From Bacillus sp. MM2020_4 (GTDB taxonomy: Bacteria; Bacillota; Bacilli; Bacillales; Cytobacillaceae): 64,000 nucleotides of DNA. Made by a program: the position numbers and the translations under genes. The notes under the pieces are model-generated. The model was not told where the DNA came from, did not search any database, and saw only the letters and a list, made by a program, of their open reading frames with translations. Shown piece after piece: positions 23,846 to 33,752 of the stretch; within the stretch, counting starts at the first letter, position 1; each line of letters begins with the position of its first letter. The stretch is from positions 1-64,000 of the forward strand of contig NZ_JAANMZ010000002.1 in assembly GCF_011250555.1 (NCBI RefSeq). The letters run 5' to 3'.

Positions 23846-24994
23846 ATGGAAAATATCCTAATCGTTTTATTCACAATAGGCATTCTTGTGTGGCTAGTTT
23901 TTCTTATTGATGCACTGCTTGGTTTTCGAAATTTAGACGCACTTGAAAAAGAAGCGGAGCTCGCACCGGGTCCCGTGCTTTCGGTAATCATAGCGGCACG
24001 AAATGAAGAAAAGCAAATCAAGGCAAGTGTGCTTAGCCAATTAAAGCAAACCTATCAACATGTCGAATGGATCATGGTTAATGACCGTTCCACCGATAAT
24101 ACTGGAAATATAATGAACGAGCTGCAAGAAATAGATTCACGCATACATGTACTTCATATCAATGAATTACCTGAAGGATGGCTTGGCAAGAATCATGCCT
24201 TGTATAAAGGAACGCTAAATGCTTCAGGAAAATGGTTATTGTTTACCGATGCTGATGTAAGATTTGAAAAGGAGGCATTCGGAAAGGCGCTGCATTACTT
24301 TGAAAAACACCAGTTAGATCTTTTAACGGCAGCCCCAAATTTAAACGCTAACCGTTTTTGGCTAAAGTCATTTGTTGCTTTTTTTCTCTTTGGTTTTTCC
24401 TATTTTAAACGGCCATGGATGGCAAACAATCCAAAATCGAAGATTGGAACAGGAATTGGAGCGTTCAATCTTGTTTCGAAAGCGGCGTATGAATCATTTG
24501 GTACCCATAAAAAAATAAAAATGAGACCCGATGACGATTTGCAGCTAGGAATGCAAATGAAAAGGGCTGGCTTCCGCCAACGAATTGTCACGGCACTTCA
24601 CCTAATAGAAGTAGAATGGTATGGAAGTTTAAAGGAGGCCTTTGTCGGGCTTGAAAAAAATACATTTGCTGGGTTAAATTATCGTATCAGTATGGTTTTC
24701 TTTTCTATTTTCGGCGTGTTTATCACAAATGTCCTTCCATTTCTGACCATATTTTCTGGAAATACCTTTATCGTCCTCTTAAGCCTAGGAAATATTATTA
24801 CCAGCGGGATTCTATATGTCTTGGTCATCAAGCGAATGACAGTTTTCTCCGCTGCCCTTTTTCTTGTAGTACCAATTACAGCGCTTCTCTTTATTTACTC
24901 AATTATCAGGGCAAGTTTTCTTACGTTTAAACGAGGTGGCATTGTCTGGCGGGGCACCACTTACCGTTTAAGTGAACTGCGAGACAAAGAGTAA
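23846..24994 (+). CDS. Membrane-bound family 2 glycosyltransferase
   Basis: 382-aa GT-A-fold glycosyltransferase, acceptor unknown. An N-terminal membrane span (about residues 4-25) is followed by the catalytic domain: SVIIAARNEEKQI (about 50), VNDRSTDNT (about 80), the DxD-type LLFTDADVRFE (about 135), and RPDDDLQLGMQMKRAG (about 235) as the acceptor/catalytic Asp region. Three to four C-terminal hydrophobic spans follow (about 290-365). The architecture resembles CrtQ/YdaM-type enzymes that glycosylate lipids or carotenoids; the family does not fix the substrate. It lies 86 nt after proI without an evident terminator. Confidence 0.85.
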   Translation: MENILIVLFTIGILVWLVFLIDALLGFRNLDALEKEAELAPGPVLSVIIAARNEEKQIKASVLSQLKQTYQHVEWIMVNDRSTDNTGNIMNELQEIDSRIHVLHINELPEGWLGKNHALYKGTLNASGKWLLFTDADVRFEKEAFGKALHYFEKHQLDLLTAAPNLNANRFWLKSFVAFFLFGFSYFKRPWMANNPKSKIGTGIGAFNLVSKAAYESFGTHKKIKMRPDDDLQLGMQMKRAGFRQRIVTALHLIEVEWYGSLKEAFVGLEKNTFAGLNYRISMVFFSIFGVFITNVLPFLTIFSGNTFIVLLSLGNIITSGILYVLVIKRMTVFSAALFLVVPITALLFIYSIIRASFLTFKRGGIVWRGTTYRLSELRDKE

Positions 24995-25068
24995 AGCAGG
25001 ACATCACATTATTTGCCCGTCATTTGTTATACTAAAGGGGTTTAGATATGTAAAGGAGGGATTCTCAA

Positions 25069-26088
25069 ATGGCGGCAAAATTATTTTCTCCCTATACCAT
25101 TAAGGGAGTTACTTTTAAAAACAGAATCGTAATGTCACCCATGTGCATGTATTCCAGCCACAACGAAGACGGCCACATCCAAAACTGGCATCGTACTCAT
25201 TACACAACCAGAGCAGTAGGGCAAGTCGGCCTGATTATTGTTGAGGCAACGGCAGTATCACCACAAGGCCGGATATCACCTATGGATTTAGGCATCTGGA
25301 GTGATGAACATGTAGAGGGATTGAAAGAGATCGTGAATCTGATGAAGGAGCATGGTGCCAAGACAGGGATACAACTCGCCCATGCTGGCAGGAAAGCGAA
25401 TTTAGAAGGCGATATTATCGCCCCAACTGCTATTGCCTTTAATGAAGAATCGAAATCACCTAACGAGATGACTTTAGCAGATATCGCTGAAACTGTCGAT
25501 GCCTTTAAAAAAGGAGCAGAACGTGCTGCCAAAGCTGGCTTTGATGTAATCGAGCTTCACGGTGCACATGGATATTTGCTAAATGAATTTCTCTCACCAC
25601 TATCCAATAAAAGAATCGATGATTACGGCGGAAGTAATGAAAATCGTTACCGGATCATTCGTGAGGTCATTGATGCGGTTAAAACTGTTTGGAACGGTCC
25701 GTTATTTGTAAGAGTTTCCGCTCATGATTATCATGAGGAGGGATTAACCGCGGAAGATTACATTGTATTTGCCGAATGGATGAAAGAGCAAGGCGTCGAT
25801 TTAATTGATGTCAGCTCTGGGTCGGTTGTTCCAGCCCGTATTCATGTCTATCCAGGGTATCAGGTAAAATATTCGGAAACGCTGAAGAATGGAGCTAAAA
25901 TCGCTACAGGTGCAGTAGGTTTAATCACTTCACCACACCATGCAGAGGAAATAGTACAAAATGACAGAGCGGACTTGGTCTTTTTAGCCCGTGAATTACT
26001 ACGCGACCCGTACTGGCCAAGAACAGCTGCAAAAGAACTCGGTGTAAACATCGAAGCACCCATACAATATGAACGTGGTTGGATATAA
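25069..26088 (+). CDS. namA: NADPH dehydrogenase NamA (old yellow enzyme)
   Basis: FMN-dependent ene-reductase of the YqjM class, reducing activated C=C bonds and nitro compounds; associated with oxidative and xenobiotic stress. Seen: [14 protein letters not shown] (residues 18-31, with the FMN-tuning Cys of YqjM-type enzymes), [10 protein letters not shown] (about 103), the active-site pair [16 protein letters not shown] (about 163-178), and C-terminal [12 protein letters not shown]. 339 aa. AAGGAGGG site before the ATG. Monocistronic, ending in a hairpin shared with the convergent rnz. Confidence 0.96.
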   Translation: MAAKLFSPYTIKGVTFKNRIVMSPMCMYSSHNEDGHIQNWHRTHYTTRAVGQVGLIIVEATAVSPQGRISPMDLGIWSDEHVEGLKEIVNLMKEHGAKTGIQLAHAGRKANLEGDIIAPTAIAFNEESKSPNEMTLADIAETVDAFKKGAERAAKAGFDVIELHGAHGYLLNEFLSPLSNKRIDDYGGSNENRYRIIREVIDAVKTVWNGPLFVRVSAHDYHEEGLTAEDYIVFAEWMKEQGVDLIDVSSGSVVPARIHVYPGYQVKYSETLKNGAKIATGAVGLITSPHHAEEIVQNDRADLVFLARELLRDPYWPRTAAKELGVNIEAPIQYERGWI

Positions 26089-26100
26089 TATTTCCAAAAT

Positions 26101-26132
26101 AGAAGCACTGCCCTCACGGTAAGTGCTTCTAT
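26101..26132. terminator. Bidirectional terminator namA / rnz
   Basis: AGAAGCACT / AGTGCTTCT, 9-bp perfect stem with a 12-nt loop between convergent genes; T-rich flanks on both strands. Confidence 0.7.
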
Positions 26133-27055
26133 TATTTAAGGGGAATAGTCATTTCTTTAAAATCCTCGGCAATCTCCGTATTCTCAAATACTTCCTTTGC
26201 CTCCTTCACCAATTCACGCCAATCATTTCGATCGTAGCGCGAACTTATATGGGTTAAACACAGCTGCTTACAACCTGCCCGTAAGGCAATGTCGGCAGCC
26301 TGATGGGTGGTCGAATGAAAATAATCAAATGCCAGCTTTTCCTCTCCTTTGGAGAAGGTTGCCTCGTGAATCAATAAATCAGCATTTTTTGCTAGTAACA
26401 GAGCATTTTCGCAATACCTTGTATCCCCAAGAATCGTGACAATGCGCCCCTTTTGCACGGGTCCTAAAAACTCATCTGGTTCAATTACCCGGCCGTCTTC
26501 AAGGGTGACACTCTCACCATTTTTTATTTTGCGGAAAATAGGCCCCGGCTGTACTCCTGCCACCATAAGCTTATCAGCAAGTAATGTTCCCGGGCGATCC
26601 TTTTCAAAAATCCGATAACCGTATGAAGGGATACCATGTTCAAGCAGACGTGCCTCTACTGTAAATTGTTCATCTTCAAAAATAATACCCTCTTCGATTT
26701 CAATAACCGTCAACTGATATTTTAAATACGTCTGACTCAAAGAAAGACTTACTTGAATATATTCTCTTATCCCTTTTGGCCCGTACACGGTTACCTCTGA
26801 TTCCCCGCCTTGAAAAGAACGGCTTGACAACAGACCAGGTAAACCATATATATGGTCACCATGAAGGTGAGTAATAAAAATTTTTTCAATCCTTCGTGGT
26901 TTGATGGATGTATGTAAAATTTGATGCTGGGTTGCTTCTCCTGCATCGAATAGCCAAACAGTTCCGCGCTCTTCCAGCAATTTAAAGGCGATCGATGTTA
27001 CATTGCGAAGCTTGGCAGGCATTCCCGCTCCCGTTCCTAAGAAAAAAATATCCAC
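26132..27055 (-). CDS. rnz: Ribonuclease Z
   Basis: tRNA 3'-end endonuclease that cuts after the discriminator of CCA-less precursors. Beta-lactamase-fold zinc motif [17 protein letters not shown] at about residues 60-76, preceded by [10 protein letters not shown] at residue 5, [16 protein letters not shown] (about 206) and the C-terminal [11 protein letters not shown] and LTHISSRY. The frame is open nine codons further to 27082, but the GTG at 27055 has AAAGGAG 9 nt upstream and yields 307 aa, the family length. Position beside zwf is as in B. subtilis (yqjK). Confidence 0.95.
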   Translation of the reverse strand: MDIFFLGTGAGMPAKLRNVTSIAFKLLEERGTVWLFDAGEATQHQILHTSIKPRRIEKIFITHLHGDHIYGLPGLLSSRSFQGGESEVTVYGPKGIREYIQVSLSLSQTYLKYQLTVIEIEEGIIFEDEQFTVEARLLEHGIPSYGYRIFEKDRPGTLLADKLMVAGVQPGPIFRKIKNGESVTLEDGRVIEPDEFLGPVQKGRIVTILGDTRYCENALLLAKNADLLIHEATFSKGEEKLAFDYFHSTTHQAADIALRAGCKQLCLTHISSRYDRNDWRELVKEAKEVFENTEIAEDFKEMTIPLK

Positions 27056-27252
27056 AATAAATAACTCCTTTCGTATCCGCACATGTTATTTACTAGTGAT
27101 AATATATCACAATAATCGTTCAGATGCTCTTGTGTAAAATAATTGTTACATGCAAAACAAACTATTTGCGAATCCTAGACAAAAGAGATAAATTTAATAC
27201 TTGATAAAACTATTTACTGAGCAATCAGGCTTTTAGAAGAGGGGTTCAAAAC

Positions 27253-28746
27253 GTGGAACAAAACATGACTTCGTTAATTATGATTTTTGGTGCAACGGGT
27301 GATTTAGCAAAACGAAAGTTATTTCCTTCCCTTTATCGCTTATTTTCAAAAAACAAACTAAATAAATTTGCGGTGATTGGTGTGGCGCGAAGAACTTTAT
27401 CCAACGATGAGTTCCAGAAGTCTGTAAAGGAATCCGTGGTATCTGCTTTAGGGAATAAGGATAATCTTGATCAATTTATCTCCCATTTTTACTATCAGTC
27501 ACATGATGTAGCAGATTCAAGCTCATACATACAGTTAAGGAAGTTTGCTGACCAGATAGACGAAAATTATCAGCTTGAAGGGAACCGCATTTTTTATCTA
27601 GCCATGGCACCGGAATTTTTCGGCCCCATTGCTGTGCATCTAAAATCGGATGGGCTTACAGAGGTCAAAGGCTATAAACGGCTTGTAATTGAAAAACCAT
27701 TTGGACACGACTTAGCATCTGCCAAGGAATTAAACAAGCAAATTAGAAGTGCTTTTTTAGAAAAAGAAGTCTACCGAATTGACCATTATTTGGGGAAAGA
27801 GATGGTTCGAAACATCGAAGTGATTCGTTTTGCCAATGCCATCTTTGAACCACTATGGAATAACCGATATATTTCCAATATTCAAATCACATCAAGTGAA
27901 ACACTTGGGGTCGAAGAACGCGGCCGTTATTACGAAACAAGTGGAGCCTTACGGGATATGTTGCAAAACCATATGCTGCAAATGGTAGCGCTACTTGCGA
28001 TGGAACCTCCAATTAATCTGACAACTGATGAAATCCGGTCTGAAAAAGTGAGAGTATTCCGGGCGTTAAGAACAGTCGAAGGGGATAAAGTGAATGACTA
28101 TTTCGTCCGCGGCCAATATGGCGAAGGCGTAATAGAAGATAAGAAAGTTCCAAAATATCGTGATGAGGTCATGGTGGATCAAGAATCCAATACCGAAACC
28201 TTTGTTGCCGGCAAAATCATGATTGATAATTTCCGTTGGGCGGGTGTACCTTTTTACATCCGTACTGGTAAACGAATGACCACAAAGTCAACAAAAATTG
28301 TGATTCAATTTAAGGACATTCCGATGAATTTATATTATCAAACTGATAAATTGCTAAATCCAAATTTACTCGTGATTCATATTCAACCGGAGGAAGGGAT
28401 AACCCTGCACCTGAATGCCAAAAAAGCAGGCGGGCATTTGGATGCACAGGAAGTGAAATTGAGCTTCGCTAATACAGGGGTTCATGCGATGAATACTCCC
28501 GAAGGTTATGAAAAACTTCTATATGATTGTATGCGCGGCGATGCCACCAATTTCACTCATTGGGATGAAGTTGCCTATTCTTGGGCTTTTGTTGATAAAA
28601 TTTCAGAAGCATGGGAAAAGACAAAGGCCAACTTTCCTAATTATGAGTCCGGGTCAATGGGGCCTAAGGAAGCGGATGAACTGTTAGAACAAGACGGCAG
28701 ATTCTGGTGGCCAGTAACGGGTTTAGATGTAGATATATGTAAGTAA
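27253..28746 (+). CDS. zwf: Glucose-6-phosphate 1-dehydrogenase
   Basis: First enzyme of the oxidative pentose-phosphate pathway, giving 6-phosphogluconolactone and NADPH. Motifs: FGATGDLAKRKLFPSLY (NADP-binding, residues 13-29), EKPFGHD (about 149) and the active-site RIDHYLGKE (about 177). 497 aa. GTG start with GAGGGG site. In B. subtilis gndA lies next to zwf; here no 6-phosphogluconate dehydrogenase gene is present in the window. The TAA stop is followed directly by GAAAAGCG, resembling the end of the interspersed repeats. Confidence 0.97.
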   Translation: MEQNMTSLIMIFGATGDLAKRKLFPSLYRLFSKNKLNKFAVIGVARRTLSNDEFQKSVKESVVSALGNKDNLDQFISHFYYQSHDVADSSSYIQLRKFADQIDENYQLEGNRIFYLAMAPEFFGPIAVHLKSDGLTEVKGYKRLVIEKPFGHDLASAKELNKQIRSAFLEKEVYRIDHYLGKEMVRNIEVIRFANAIFEPLWNNRYISNIQITSSETLGVEERGRYYETSGALRDMLQNHMLQMVALLAMEPPINLTTDEIRSEKVRVFRALRTVEGDKVNDYFVRGQYGEGVIEDKKVPKYRDEVMVDQESNTETFVAGKIMIDNFRWAGVPFYIRTGKRMTTKSTKIVIQFKDIPMNLYYQTDKLLNPNLLVIHIQPEEGITLHLNAKKAGGHLDAQEVKLSFANTGVHAMNTPEGYEKLLYDCMRGDATNFTHWDEVAYSWAFVDKISEAWEKTKANFPNYESGSMGPKEADELLEQDGRFWWPVTGLDVDICK

Positions 28747-28782
28747 GAAAAGCGCTAAGCCTTTGATAGCGGCATATACGAT

Positions 28783-28820
28783 AAAGCTCCACTTTGTTCT
28801 TATAGCAAAGTGGAGCTTTT
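28783..28820. terminator. Bidirectional terminator zwf / dinB
   Basis: AAAGCTCCACTTTG / CAAAGTGGAGCTTT, 14-bp perfect stem with a 9-nt loop and T runs on both strands, between convergent genes. Confidence 0.92.
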
Positions 28821-30106
28821 TAATCATCTTCTTTATTTTTTTCAGGAAAAGAGCGAAGAAAGTCTTTATTAAAGCTTGTACCAGTTCCAATTTTATGATT
28901 AGGATCAACATTACGGGATCCTGCATTTTCAATAATATTTTTCCCATATTTATCGCGAAGACTTGAAAGTGTTTTAAGCAGCGGTTCTTTCTTTGCATCC
29001 TTCTCATAAGAAAACAAATCTAACTGTCTGTATGCATGATCTTGGTCGACTAAATCATTACCAGTAATCCCCAATAATCGGATCTGGTCACCATTCCAGG
29101 ATTTTAGAAAAAGCTGTTTGGCAAACGCGGCAACCTCTTCTTTTTGATGAATAGGATTCGGAAGTTTTTTGCTTCTGGTAATCGTCTTCCGATCTTTATA
29201 CCGGATTGTGATGGCTAATGCAGATGCTAGGACATTTTTCCGCTTTAGCCTTATCGAAACTGTTTCCGCTAATGCTTCCAGCACATGAAAAAGCTCTTGT
29301 TGGTTGCTAATATCTCGAGGTAATGTGGTTGAATTCCCAATACTTTTAAACTCCTCTATTGAATCTGGGTCAACTGGGCGGTGATCAATTCCATTTGCAC
29401 GGTCTTTTATTCGAAGCCCGTTAATGCCGAGGAGAGATTTCAGTTGGATTTCATTTCCTTTTGCTAAATCACCGATGGTGTAGATAGCTATCGTTGTCAG
29501 TTTTTCCGCGGTCTTTTTTCCAACCCCATGCATTTCATTCGTGTTCAAGGGCCATAGTACCTTGGGAATATCACGCTTACGAAGGATGGTTATCCCCATT
29601 GGTTTCTTCATATCAGACGCCATTTTAGCTAAAAATTTATTGGGGGCAATACCGATACTGCAAGGTAAATCAAGCTGCTCAAAGACTCGTTTTTGAATAC
29701 TTTCGGCGATTTCAATCGGACTGCCAAATTCAAAGCTTTCTGTGATATCCAGATACCCCTCATCGATGGAAACAGGTTCAACGAGTGCAGTATATTTTCT
29801 AAGAATTTCAAACATGCCCATCGATGCCGCTCTGTATCGATCAAAATTGGGACTCCTCACAATTAACTGTGGACAAAGCTTTTTCGCTTCCCAAAGTGGC
29901 ATCGTTGTTTTGACGCCAAACTTCCTTGCTTCATAGCTACAGGTGACAATAATTCCTCTACGCTCCTCAACGTTTCCGGCAATGGCCAATGGTTTGCCCT
30001 TCAGTGTCGGGTCATAAGCCATTTCAACTGAAGCGTAAAAGCTGTTCATATCAACATGTAAAATGACTCGTCCGTTCTTTGGATACATTTCCTTCACGTC
30101 AAACAC
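28820..30106 (-). CDS. dinB: DNA polymerase IV (PolY1, YqjH type)
   Basis: Translesion Y-family DNA polymerase. Catalytic carboxylates in ILHVDMNSFYASVE (about residue 19) and SIDEGYLDIT (about 113-114); steric region AGNVEERRGIIVTCSYEAR; HhH region HGVGKKTAEKL; beta-clamp-binding motif QLDLF near residue 370. 428 aa. Start is uncertain: GTG at 30106 (used) or the ATG six codons on. I see no LexA box in the gap upstream, unlike polYB. B. subtilis YqjH sits in the same place near zwf/rnz. Confidence 0.94.
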   Translation of the reverse strand: MFDVKEMYPKNGRVILHVDMNSFYASVEMAYDPTLKGKPLAIAGNVEERRGIIVTCSYEARKFGVKTTMPLWEAKKLCPQLIVRSPNFDRYRAASMGMFEILRKYTALVEPVSIDEGYLDITESFEFGSPIEIAESIQKRVFEQLDLPCSIGIAPNKFLAKMASDMKKPMGITILRKRDIPKVLWPLNTNEMHGVGKKTAEKLTTIAIYTIGDLAKGNEIQLKSLLGINGLRIKDRANGIDHRPVDPDSIEEFKSIGNSTTLPRDISNQQELFHVLEALAETVSIRLKRKNVLASALAITIRYKDRKTITRSKKLPNPIHQKEEVAAFAKQLFLKSWNGDQIRLLGITGNDLVDQDHAYRQLDLFSYEKDAKKEPLLKTLSSLRDKYGKNIIENAGSRNVDPNHKIGTGTSFNKDFLRSFPEKNKEDD

Positions 30107-30182
30107 ATCCTTAAAACCTTTATTGCTCCTTAATTATAACAAAAAGGAGAACCAATGGCTCTCCCTCATAAAGCTGCTACAA

Positions 30183-31304
30183 TTATTGATTATTTACTTC
30201 ATCAATAATTGCAATCGTCATTTCTGCAAGTTTGTATAATTCTTCAAGCGGCATGCGTTCGTTTGTTGTGTGGATTTCTTCATAGCCGACTGCAAGGTTT
30301 ACAGTTGGGATGTTGAAACCGTTAAATACATTGGCATCACTTCCGCCACCACTATGCTGCAATTCACAACTGCGGCCAATTTTGGCTGCTGCTTTGCGAG
30401 CGATTTCGACAACATGGTCGCCCTCGCCAAATTTAAAGCCTGGATACATGATTTCCACTTTAACTTCTGCTTTGCCGCCCATCTCTACTGCAACTGTTTC
30501 AAATGCCTCTTTCATTTTGCTGACCTGTGCATCCATTTTTTCCGGAATAAGTGAACGTGCTTCCGCTAAAATATCAACGCGGTCACAGACGATATTAGTA
30601 GCTTGCCCACCTGCAAATCTGCCAATATTTGCAGTCGTTTCATGGTCAATTCTACCTAGCGGCATCCTTGCAATGGATTTAGCTGCGATGGTTATCGCTG
30701 AAACACCTTTTTCAGGTGCAACACCCGCATGGGCTGTTTTACCGTAAATAACAGCTGTAACCTTTGCCTGGGTTGGAGCGGCAACGACCACATTACCTAC
30801 TAAACCGTCACTATCAAGGGCATAACCATATTTCGCCTTTAATAATGATGGATCTAGTGCCTTCGCGCCATGCAGACCAGACTCTTCTCCGACAGAGATC
30901 ACAAATTGAATTAAACCGTGTGGTAGATTGTTTTCTTTTAACAGACGGATGGTTTCAAGCATTACTGATATACCTGTCTTATCATCTGCCCCTAAAATCG
31001 TTGTACCATCGGTCACAACATATCCATCCTTAATCGATGGCTTAACACCTTTTGCAGGTGTTACGGTATCCATATGGCAGGAAAAATAAATCGGATCTAC
31101 TCCCTCTTTCGTCGCAGGCAGGGTGCAAACTAAGTTCCCAGCTCCATGGCCCGTTACAGCCGTTGTATCATCCTCAAAAACATCAAGACCTAAGTCGGTA
31201 AATTTTTGCTTTAAAACCTTTGCAATTTCAGTCTCATATTTCGTTTCCGAGTCAATTTGTACAAGTTCTAAAAATTCATTCAAAAGACGTTCTTGATTCA
31301 CCAT
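30183..31304 (-). CDS. yqjE: M20-family metallopeptidase (YqjE, peptidase T-like)
   Basis: Zinc aminopeptidase or related amidohydrolase of the PepT-like M20 group; substrate not known. Metal and catalytic residues visible: SCHMDTV (about residue 77), TTILGADDKTGIS with the bridging Asp (about 108), SVGEESGLHGAKAL with the catalytic Glu pair (about 140), DSDG (about 167) and C-terminal LAVGYEEIHTTNE with the last His ligand. 373 aa. It is preceded by repeat copy B, which separates it from yqjD. Good ribosome site GGAGGGG. Confidence 0.9.
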   Translation of the reverse strand: MVNQERLLNEFLELVQIDSETKYETEIAKVLKQKFTDLGLDVFEDDTTAVTGHGAGNLVCTLPATKEGVDPIYFSCHMDTVTPAKGVKPSIKDGYVVTDGTTILGADDKTGISVMLETIRLLKENNLPHGLIQFVISVGEESGLHGAKALDPSLLKAKYGYALDSDGLVGNVVVAAPTQAKVTAVIYGKTAHAGVAPEKGVSAITIAAKSIARMPLGRIDHETTANIGRFAGGQATNIVCDRVDILAEARSLIPEKMDAQVSKMKEAFETVAVEMGGKAEVKVEIMYPGFKFGEGDHVVEIARKAAAKIGRSCELQHSGGGSDANVFNGFNIPTVNLAVGYEEIHTTNERMPLEELYKLAEMTIAIIDEVNNQ

Positions 31305-31342
31305 TTTTTAAACCCCTCCGATTATGTACTCTACTCACTATT

Positions 31343-31461
31343 GTCTAGCTGCAGCGCCTAGGGGCTCGGGGTCATAAGCCAATCCGACAAGAAGGTTAAA
31401 GAACAACCTTCCTGCCAGCTTGTCTAGACTCACGCCCCTGGGCAAGGCGCTTCCGCTTTTC
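31343..31461 (-). repeat. Interspersed repeat, copy B (about 119 bp)
   Basis: Same family and orientation as copies A and C. On the minus strand it begins GAAAAGCGGAAGCGCC and ends GCGCTGCAGCTAGAC. Unlike copy A, its two ends are only partly complementary. The internal hairpin AGAAGGTTAAAGAACAACCTT is kept. It begins 60 nt after the yqjD stop and ends about 40 nt before the yqjE start. Confidence 0.9.
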
Positions 31462-31521
31462 TATATCAGTATACCTCTTTATTATTCTTATCATCAAATG
31501 AAAGAAACAGTGAGTTTCACA

Positions 31522-33072
31522 TTATAGAGGGATATTTCCATGCTTTTTGTATGGTCTTGATTCCTTTTTATTCCGTAACATTTCCAATGCTTGAATAATT
31601 TTAATTCTTGTTTCCCTTGGATCAATGACATCATCGACCATACCTCTGCTTGCGGCTACATAGGGATTCGCAAACTTTTCCCGGTATTCATCAATTTTCT
31701 GCTGTCTTGTTTGTTCGGGATTTTCACTATTGTTAATTTCCTTTGCAAAAATAATATTTGCAGCCCCTTGCGGACCCATGACAGCAATTTCAGCATTCGG
31801 CCAAGCAAATACCAAGTCAGCACCAATCGACTTACTATTTAGGGCTACATATGCACCACCATAAGCTTTCCGTAAAATAACAGTCAACTTAGGCACAGTT
31901 GCTTCTGAATAAGCAAATAAAATCTTTGCCCCGTGGCGAATAATTCCCCCTAGTTCTTGCTTTACTCCTGGAAAGAATCCGGTTACATCTTCAAACGTAA
32001 TAATCGGGACATTAAAAGAATCACAGGTACGGATAAATCTAGCTGCTTTGTCGGATGAATCGATATCAAGCCCCCCCGCCATCACTTTCGGCTGATTGCA
32101 AACAAGACCAACTGTTTCTCCTTTGATTCTGGCAAATCCGACAACAATATTTTTCGCAAAATCCTTTTGTATTTCCATAAACGAGTCGGCATCGGCAACT
32201 TGTTCAATTACTTTCCGGACATCATAAGGTCTTACTGCATCAAATGGGATGACGTCTGTTAAATCCGGGCGATAATCGTTTTCAGCTTCTACCTTGAGTA
32301 CAGGCGGCTTTTCTTCATTGCTTTGCGGCAAATAGCTTAACAGTCTGCGGACATTTTCTAAAACCTCAGCTTCTGATTCACCTTGAAAATGAGCATTGCC
32401 GCTGATGGAGTTATGAACGTTTGCCCCGCCAAGATCTTCTGCTGAAATCTTTTCCCCTGTTACTGTTTCAATTACCTTCGGACCGGTAATAAACATTTGA
32501 CTCGTTTTTTCGACCATAAACACAAAATCAGTAATCGCTGGTGAATACACGGCACCGCCGGCACACGGACCCATAATAACAGAGATTTGCGGAATTACCC
32601 CAGAATAAATAGCATTTCGATAAAAAATATGACCGTAGCCATCCAGGGAAACAACCCCTTCTTGAATCCGGGCCCCGCCGGAGTCATTTAGGCCGACAAA
32701 TGGTGTCCCATTTTTGGCTGCCAAATCCATAACATTGGCTATTTTCTTTGCATGCATTTCCCCTAATGCACCGCCAAAAACAGTAAAGTCTTGCGAAAAT
32801 AAATAGATTGGCCGGCCATTCACTTTCCCGTACCCTGTTACAACTCCGTCCCCGGGTCCTTTCAGTTCATCAAGTCCGAAATCATTTGTCCTGTGCTCGA
32901 TAAACGGATTTAATTCGACAAACGTGCCCTTATCCACTAGCAATTCAATTCTTTCACGTGCTGTTAATTTCCCTTTTTCATGCTGTTTATCAATCCGGTC
33001 GTCACCGCCGCCAAGCTCAACTTCTCTTCTCTTATCATACAATTCATTTAATTTTTCATAGATGTCTATCAT
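31522..33072 (-). CDS. yqjD: Acyl-CoA (propionyl-CoA) carboxylase beta subunit
   Basis: Carboxyltransferase subunit of a biotin-dependent acyl-CoA carboxylase. Crotonase-fold halves are evident: KGKLTARERIELLVD at about residue 32, GGALGEMHAKKI, LNDSGGARIQEGV (about 128), GPCAGGAVYSPAITDF (about 168), and the second half with FFPGVKQELGGIIRHGAKILFAYSEA and KAYGGAYVALNSK. 516 aa. Its stop-to-start spacing to the epimerase gene upstream is 1 nt. The partner supports propionyl-CoA as substrate; a sodium-pump decarboxylase is an alternative but no membrane subunit is present. The biotin carboxylase/carrier subunit is not in the window. Confidence 0.88.
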   Translation of the reverse strand: MIDIYEKLNELYDKRREVELGGGDDRIDKQHEKGKLTARERIELLVDKGTFVELNPFIEHRTNDFGLDELKGPGDGVVTGYGKVNGRPIYLFSQDFTVFGGALGEMHAKKIANVMDLAAKNGTPFVGLNDSGGARIQEGVVSLDGYGHIFYRNAIYSGVIPQISVIMGPCAGGAVYSPAITDFVFMVEKTSQMFITGPKVIETVTGEKISAEDLGGANVHNSISGNAHFQGESEAEVLENVRRLLSYLPQSNEEKPPVLKVEAENDYRPDLTDVIPFDAVRPYDVRKVIEQVADADSFMEIQKDFAKNIVVGFARIKGETVGLVCNQPKVMAGGLDIDSSDKAARFIRTCDSFNVPIITFEDVTGFFPGVKQELGGIIRHGAKILFAYSEATVPKLTVILRKAYGGAYVALNSKSIGADLVFAWPNAEIAVMGPQGAANIIFAKEINNSENPEQTRQQKIDEYREKFANPYVAASRGMVDDVIDPRETRIKIIQALEMLRNKKESRPYKKHGNIPL

Positions 33073-33073
33073 G

Positions 33074-33487
33074 TTACCCCTTCATCCCTTTCTTCTCGCA
33101 AAGCTCGTATAAAACACCTGATGATGATGAGGGATGCATGAAAGCAATATCTGCTCCTCCTGCACCCGGTCTTGGCTGTTCATCAATCATTCGAATTCCA
33201 TTTTCTTTCATTTCTGCAATTCTTGCTTCTATCGATGTAACTCCAAGCGCCACATGGTGGATCCCTTCACCGCGTTTTTCGATAAAAGCAGCAATTGTGC
33301 TTTCCGCTGATACCGGCTCAAGCAGTTCTAGCTTCGTTTCACCTGCTTGTAAAAAGGCAACCCTCACCTTTTGGCTAGCTACCTCTTCAATCCCTAATAG
33401 CGTCAGCTTTAACACATCGGTATAAAATGGAAGTGTCTCATCTAGAGACCTTACGGCAATTCCAATATGGTCGACCTTTTTAATCAT
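33074..33487 (-). CDS. mce: Methylmalonyl-CoA epimerase
   Basis: Interconverts (S)- and (R)-methylmalonyl-CoA between the carboxylase and the B12 mutase. Vicinal-oxygen-chelate fold of 137 aa with two repeats: the first metal His in KVDHIGIAVRSLDETLPFY (residue 7), Glu in KLELLEP, His in GIHHVALGV (about 75), and the C-terminal Glu in VLYELCEKK. Known as yqjC in B. subtilis. Tightly coupled to yqjD. Confidence 0.92.
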   Translation of the reverse strand: MIKKVDHIGIAVRSLDETLPFYTDVLKLTLLGIEEVASQKVRVAFLQAGETKLELLEPVSAESTIAAFIEKRGEGIHHVALGVTSIEARIAEMKENGIRMIDEQPRPGAGGADIAFMHPSSSSGVLYELCEKKGMKG

Positions 33488-33581
33488 GTATACCCCTCTG
33501 TTCCATTATTAAATTTACTCGACAATTACTGTATTCGGTAAAAAGTTCATAAATCCTTCCCAAAATTGCTAAGTAGTTCCG

Positions 33582-33610
33582 TTGTCCATTTGGGCTTTTC
33601 CATGTACAAT
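33582..33610 (+). promoter_or_regulatory. Predicted sigma-A promoter of the Prli42-like gene
   Basis: -35 TTGTCC (33582-33587), 17-bp spacer, -10 TACAAT (33605-33610), 35 bp before the TTG start. Confidence 0.6.
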
Positions 33611-33645
33611 GTAATAAAAGCCTAAATGTTAGGGAGGTTTCATTT

Positions 33646-33741
33646 TTGAAAAATAGGAAGACTAGGAAAATTATCGTTTATTTAATGCTTTTCGCCATGC
33701 TTGCCTCTACTCTCCTAATTGGAATTGGCTCATTACTGTAA
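33646..33741 (+). CDS. prli42: Prli42-like stressosome membrane miniprotein
   Basis: 31-residue peptide starting MKNRKTRKIIVYLMLFAML with a basic N-terminus and one hydrophobic helix to the end. It resembles Prli42, the conserved Firmicutes miniprotein that tethers the stressosome to the membrane in Listeria; length, basic head and IVYLML-FAML core agree. It has its own promoter, an AGGGAGG site 8 nt before the TTG start, and a terminator. It lies between mce and the L,D-transpeptidase gene. The stressosome link in this organism is inference. Confidence 0.8.
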   Translation: MKNRKTRKIIVYLMLFAMLASTLLIGIGSLL

Positions 33742-33752
33742 CAAACATAAAT

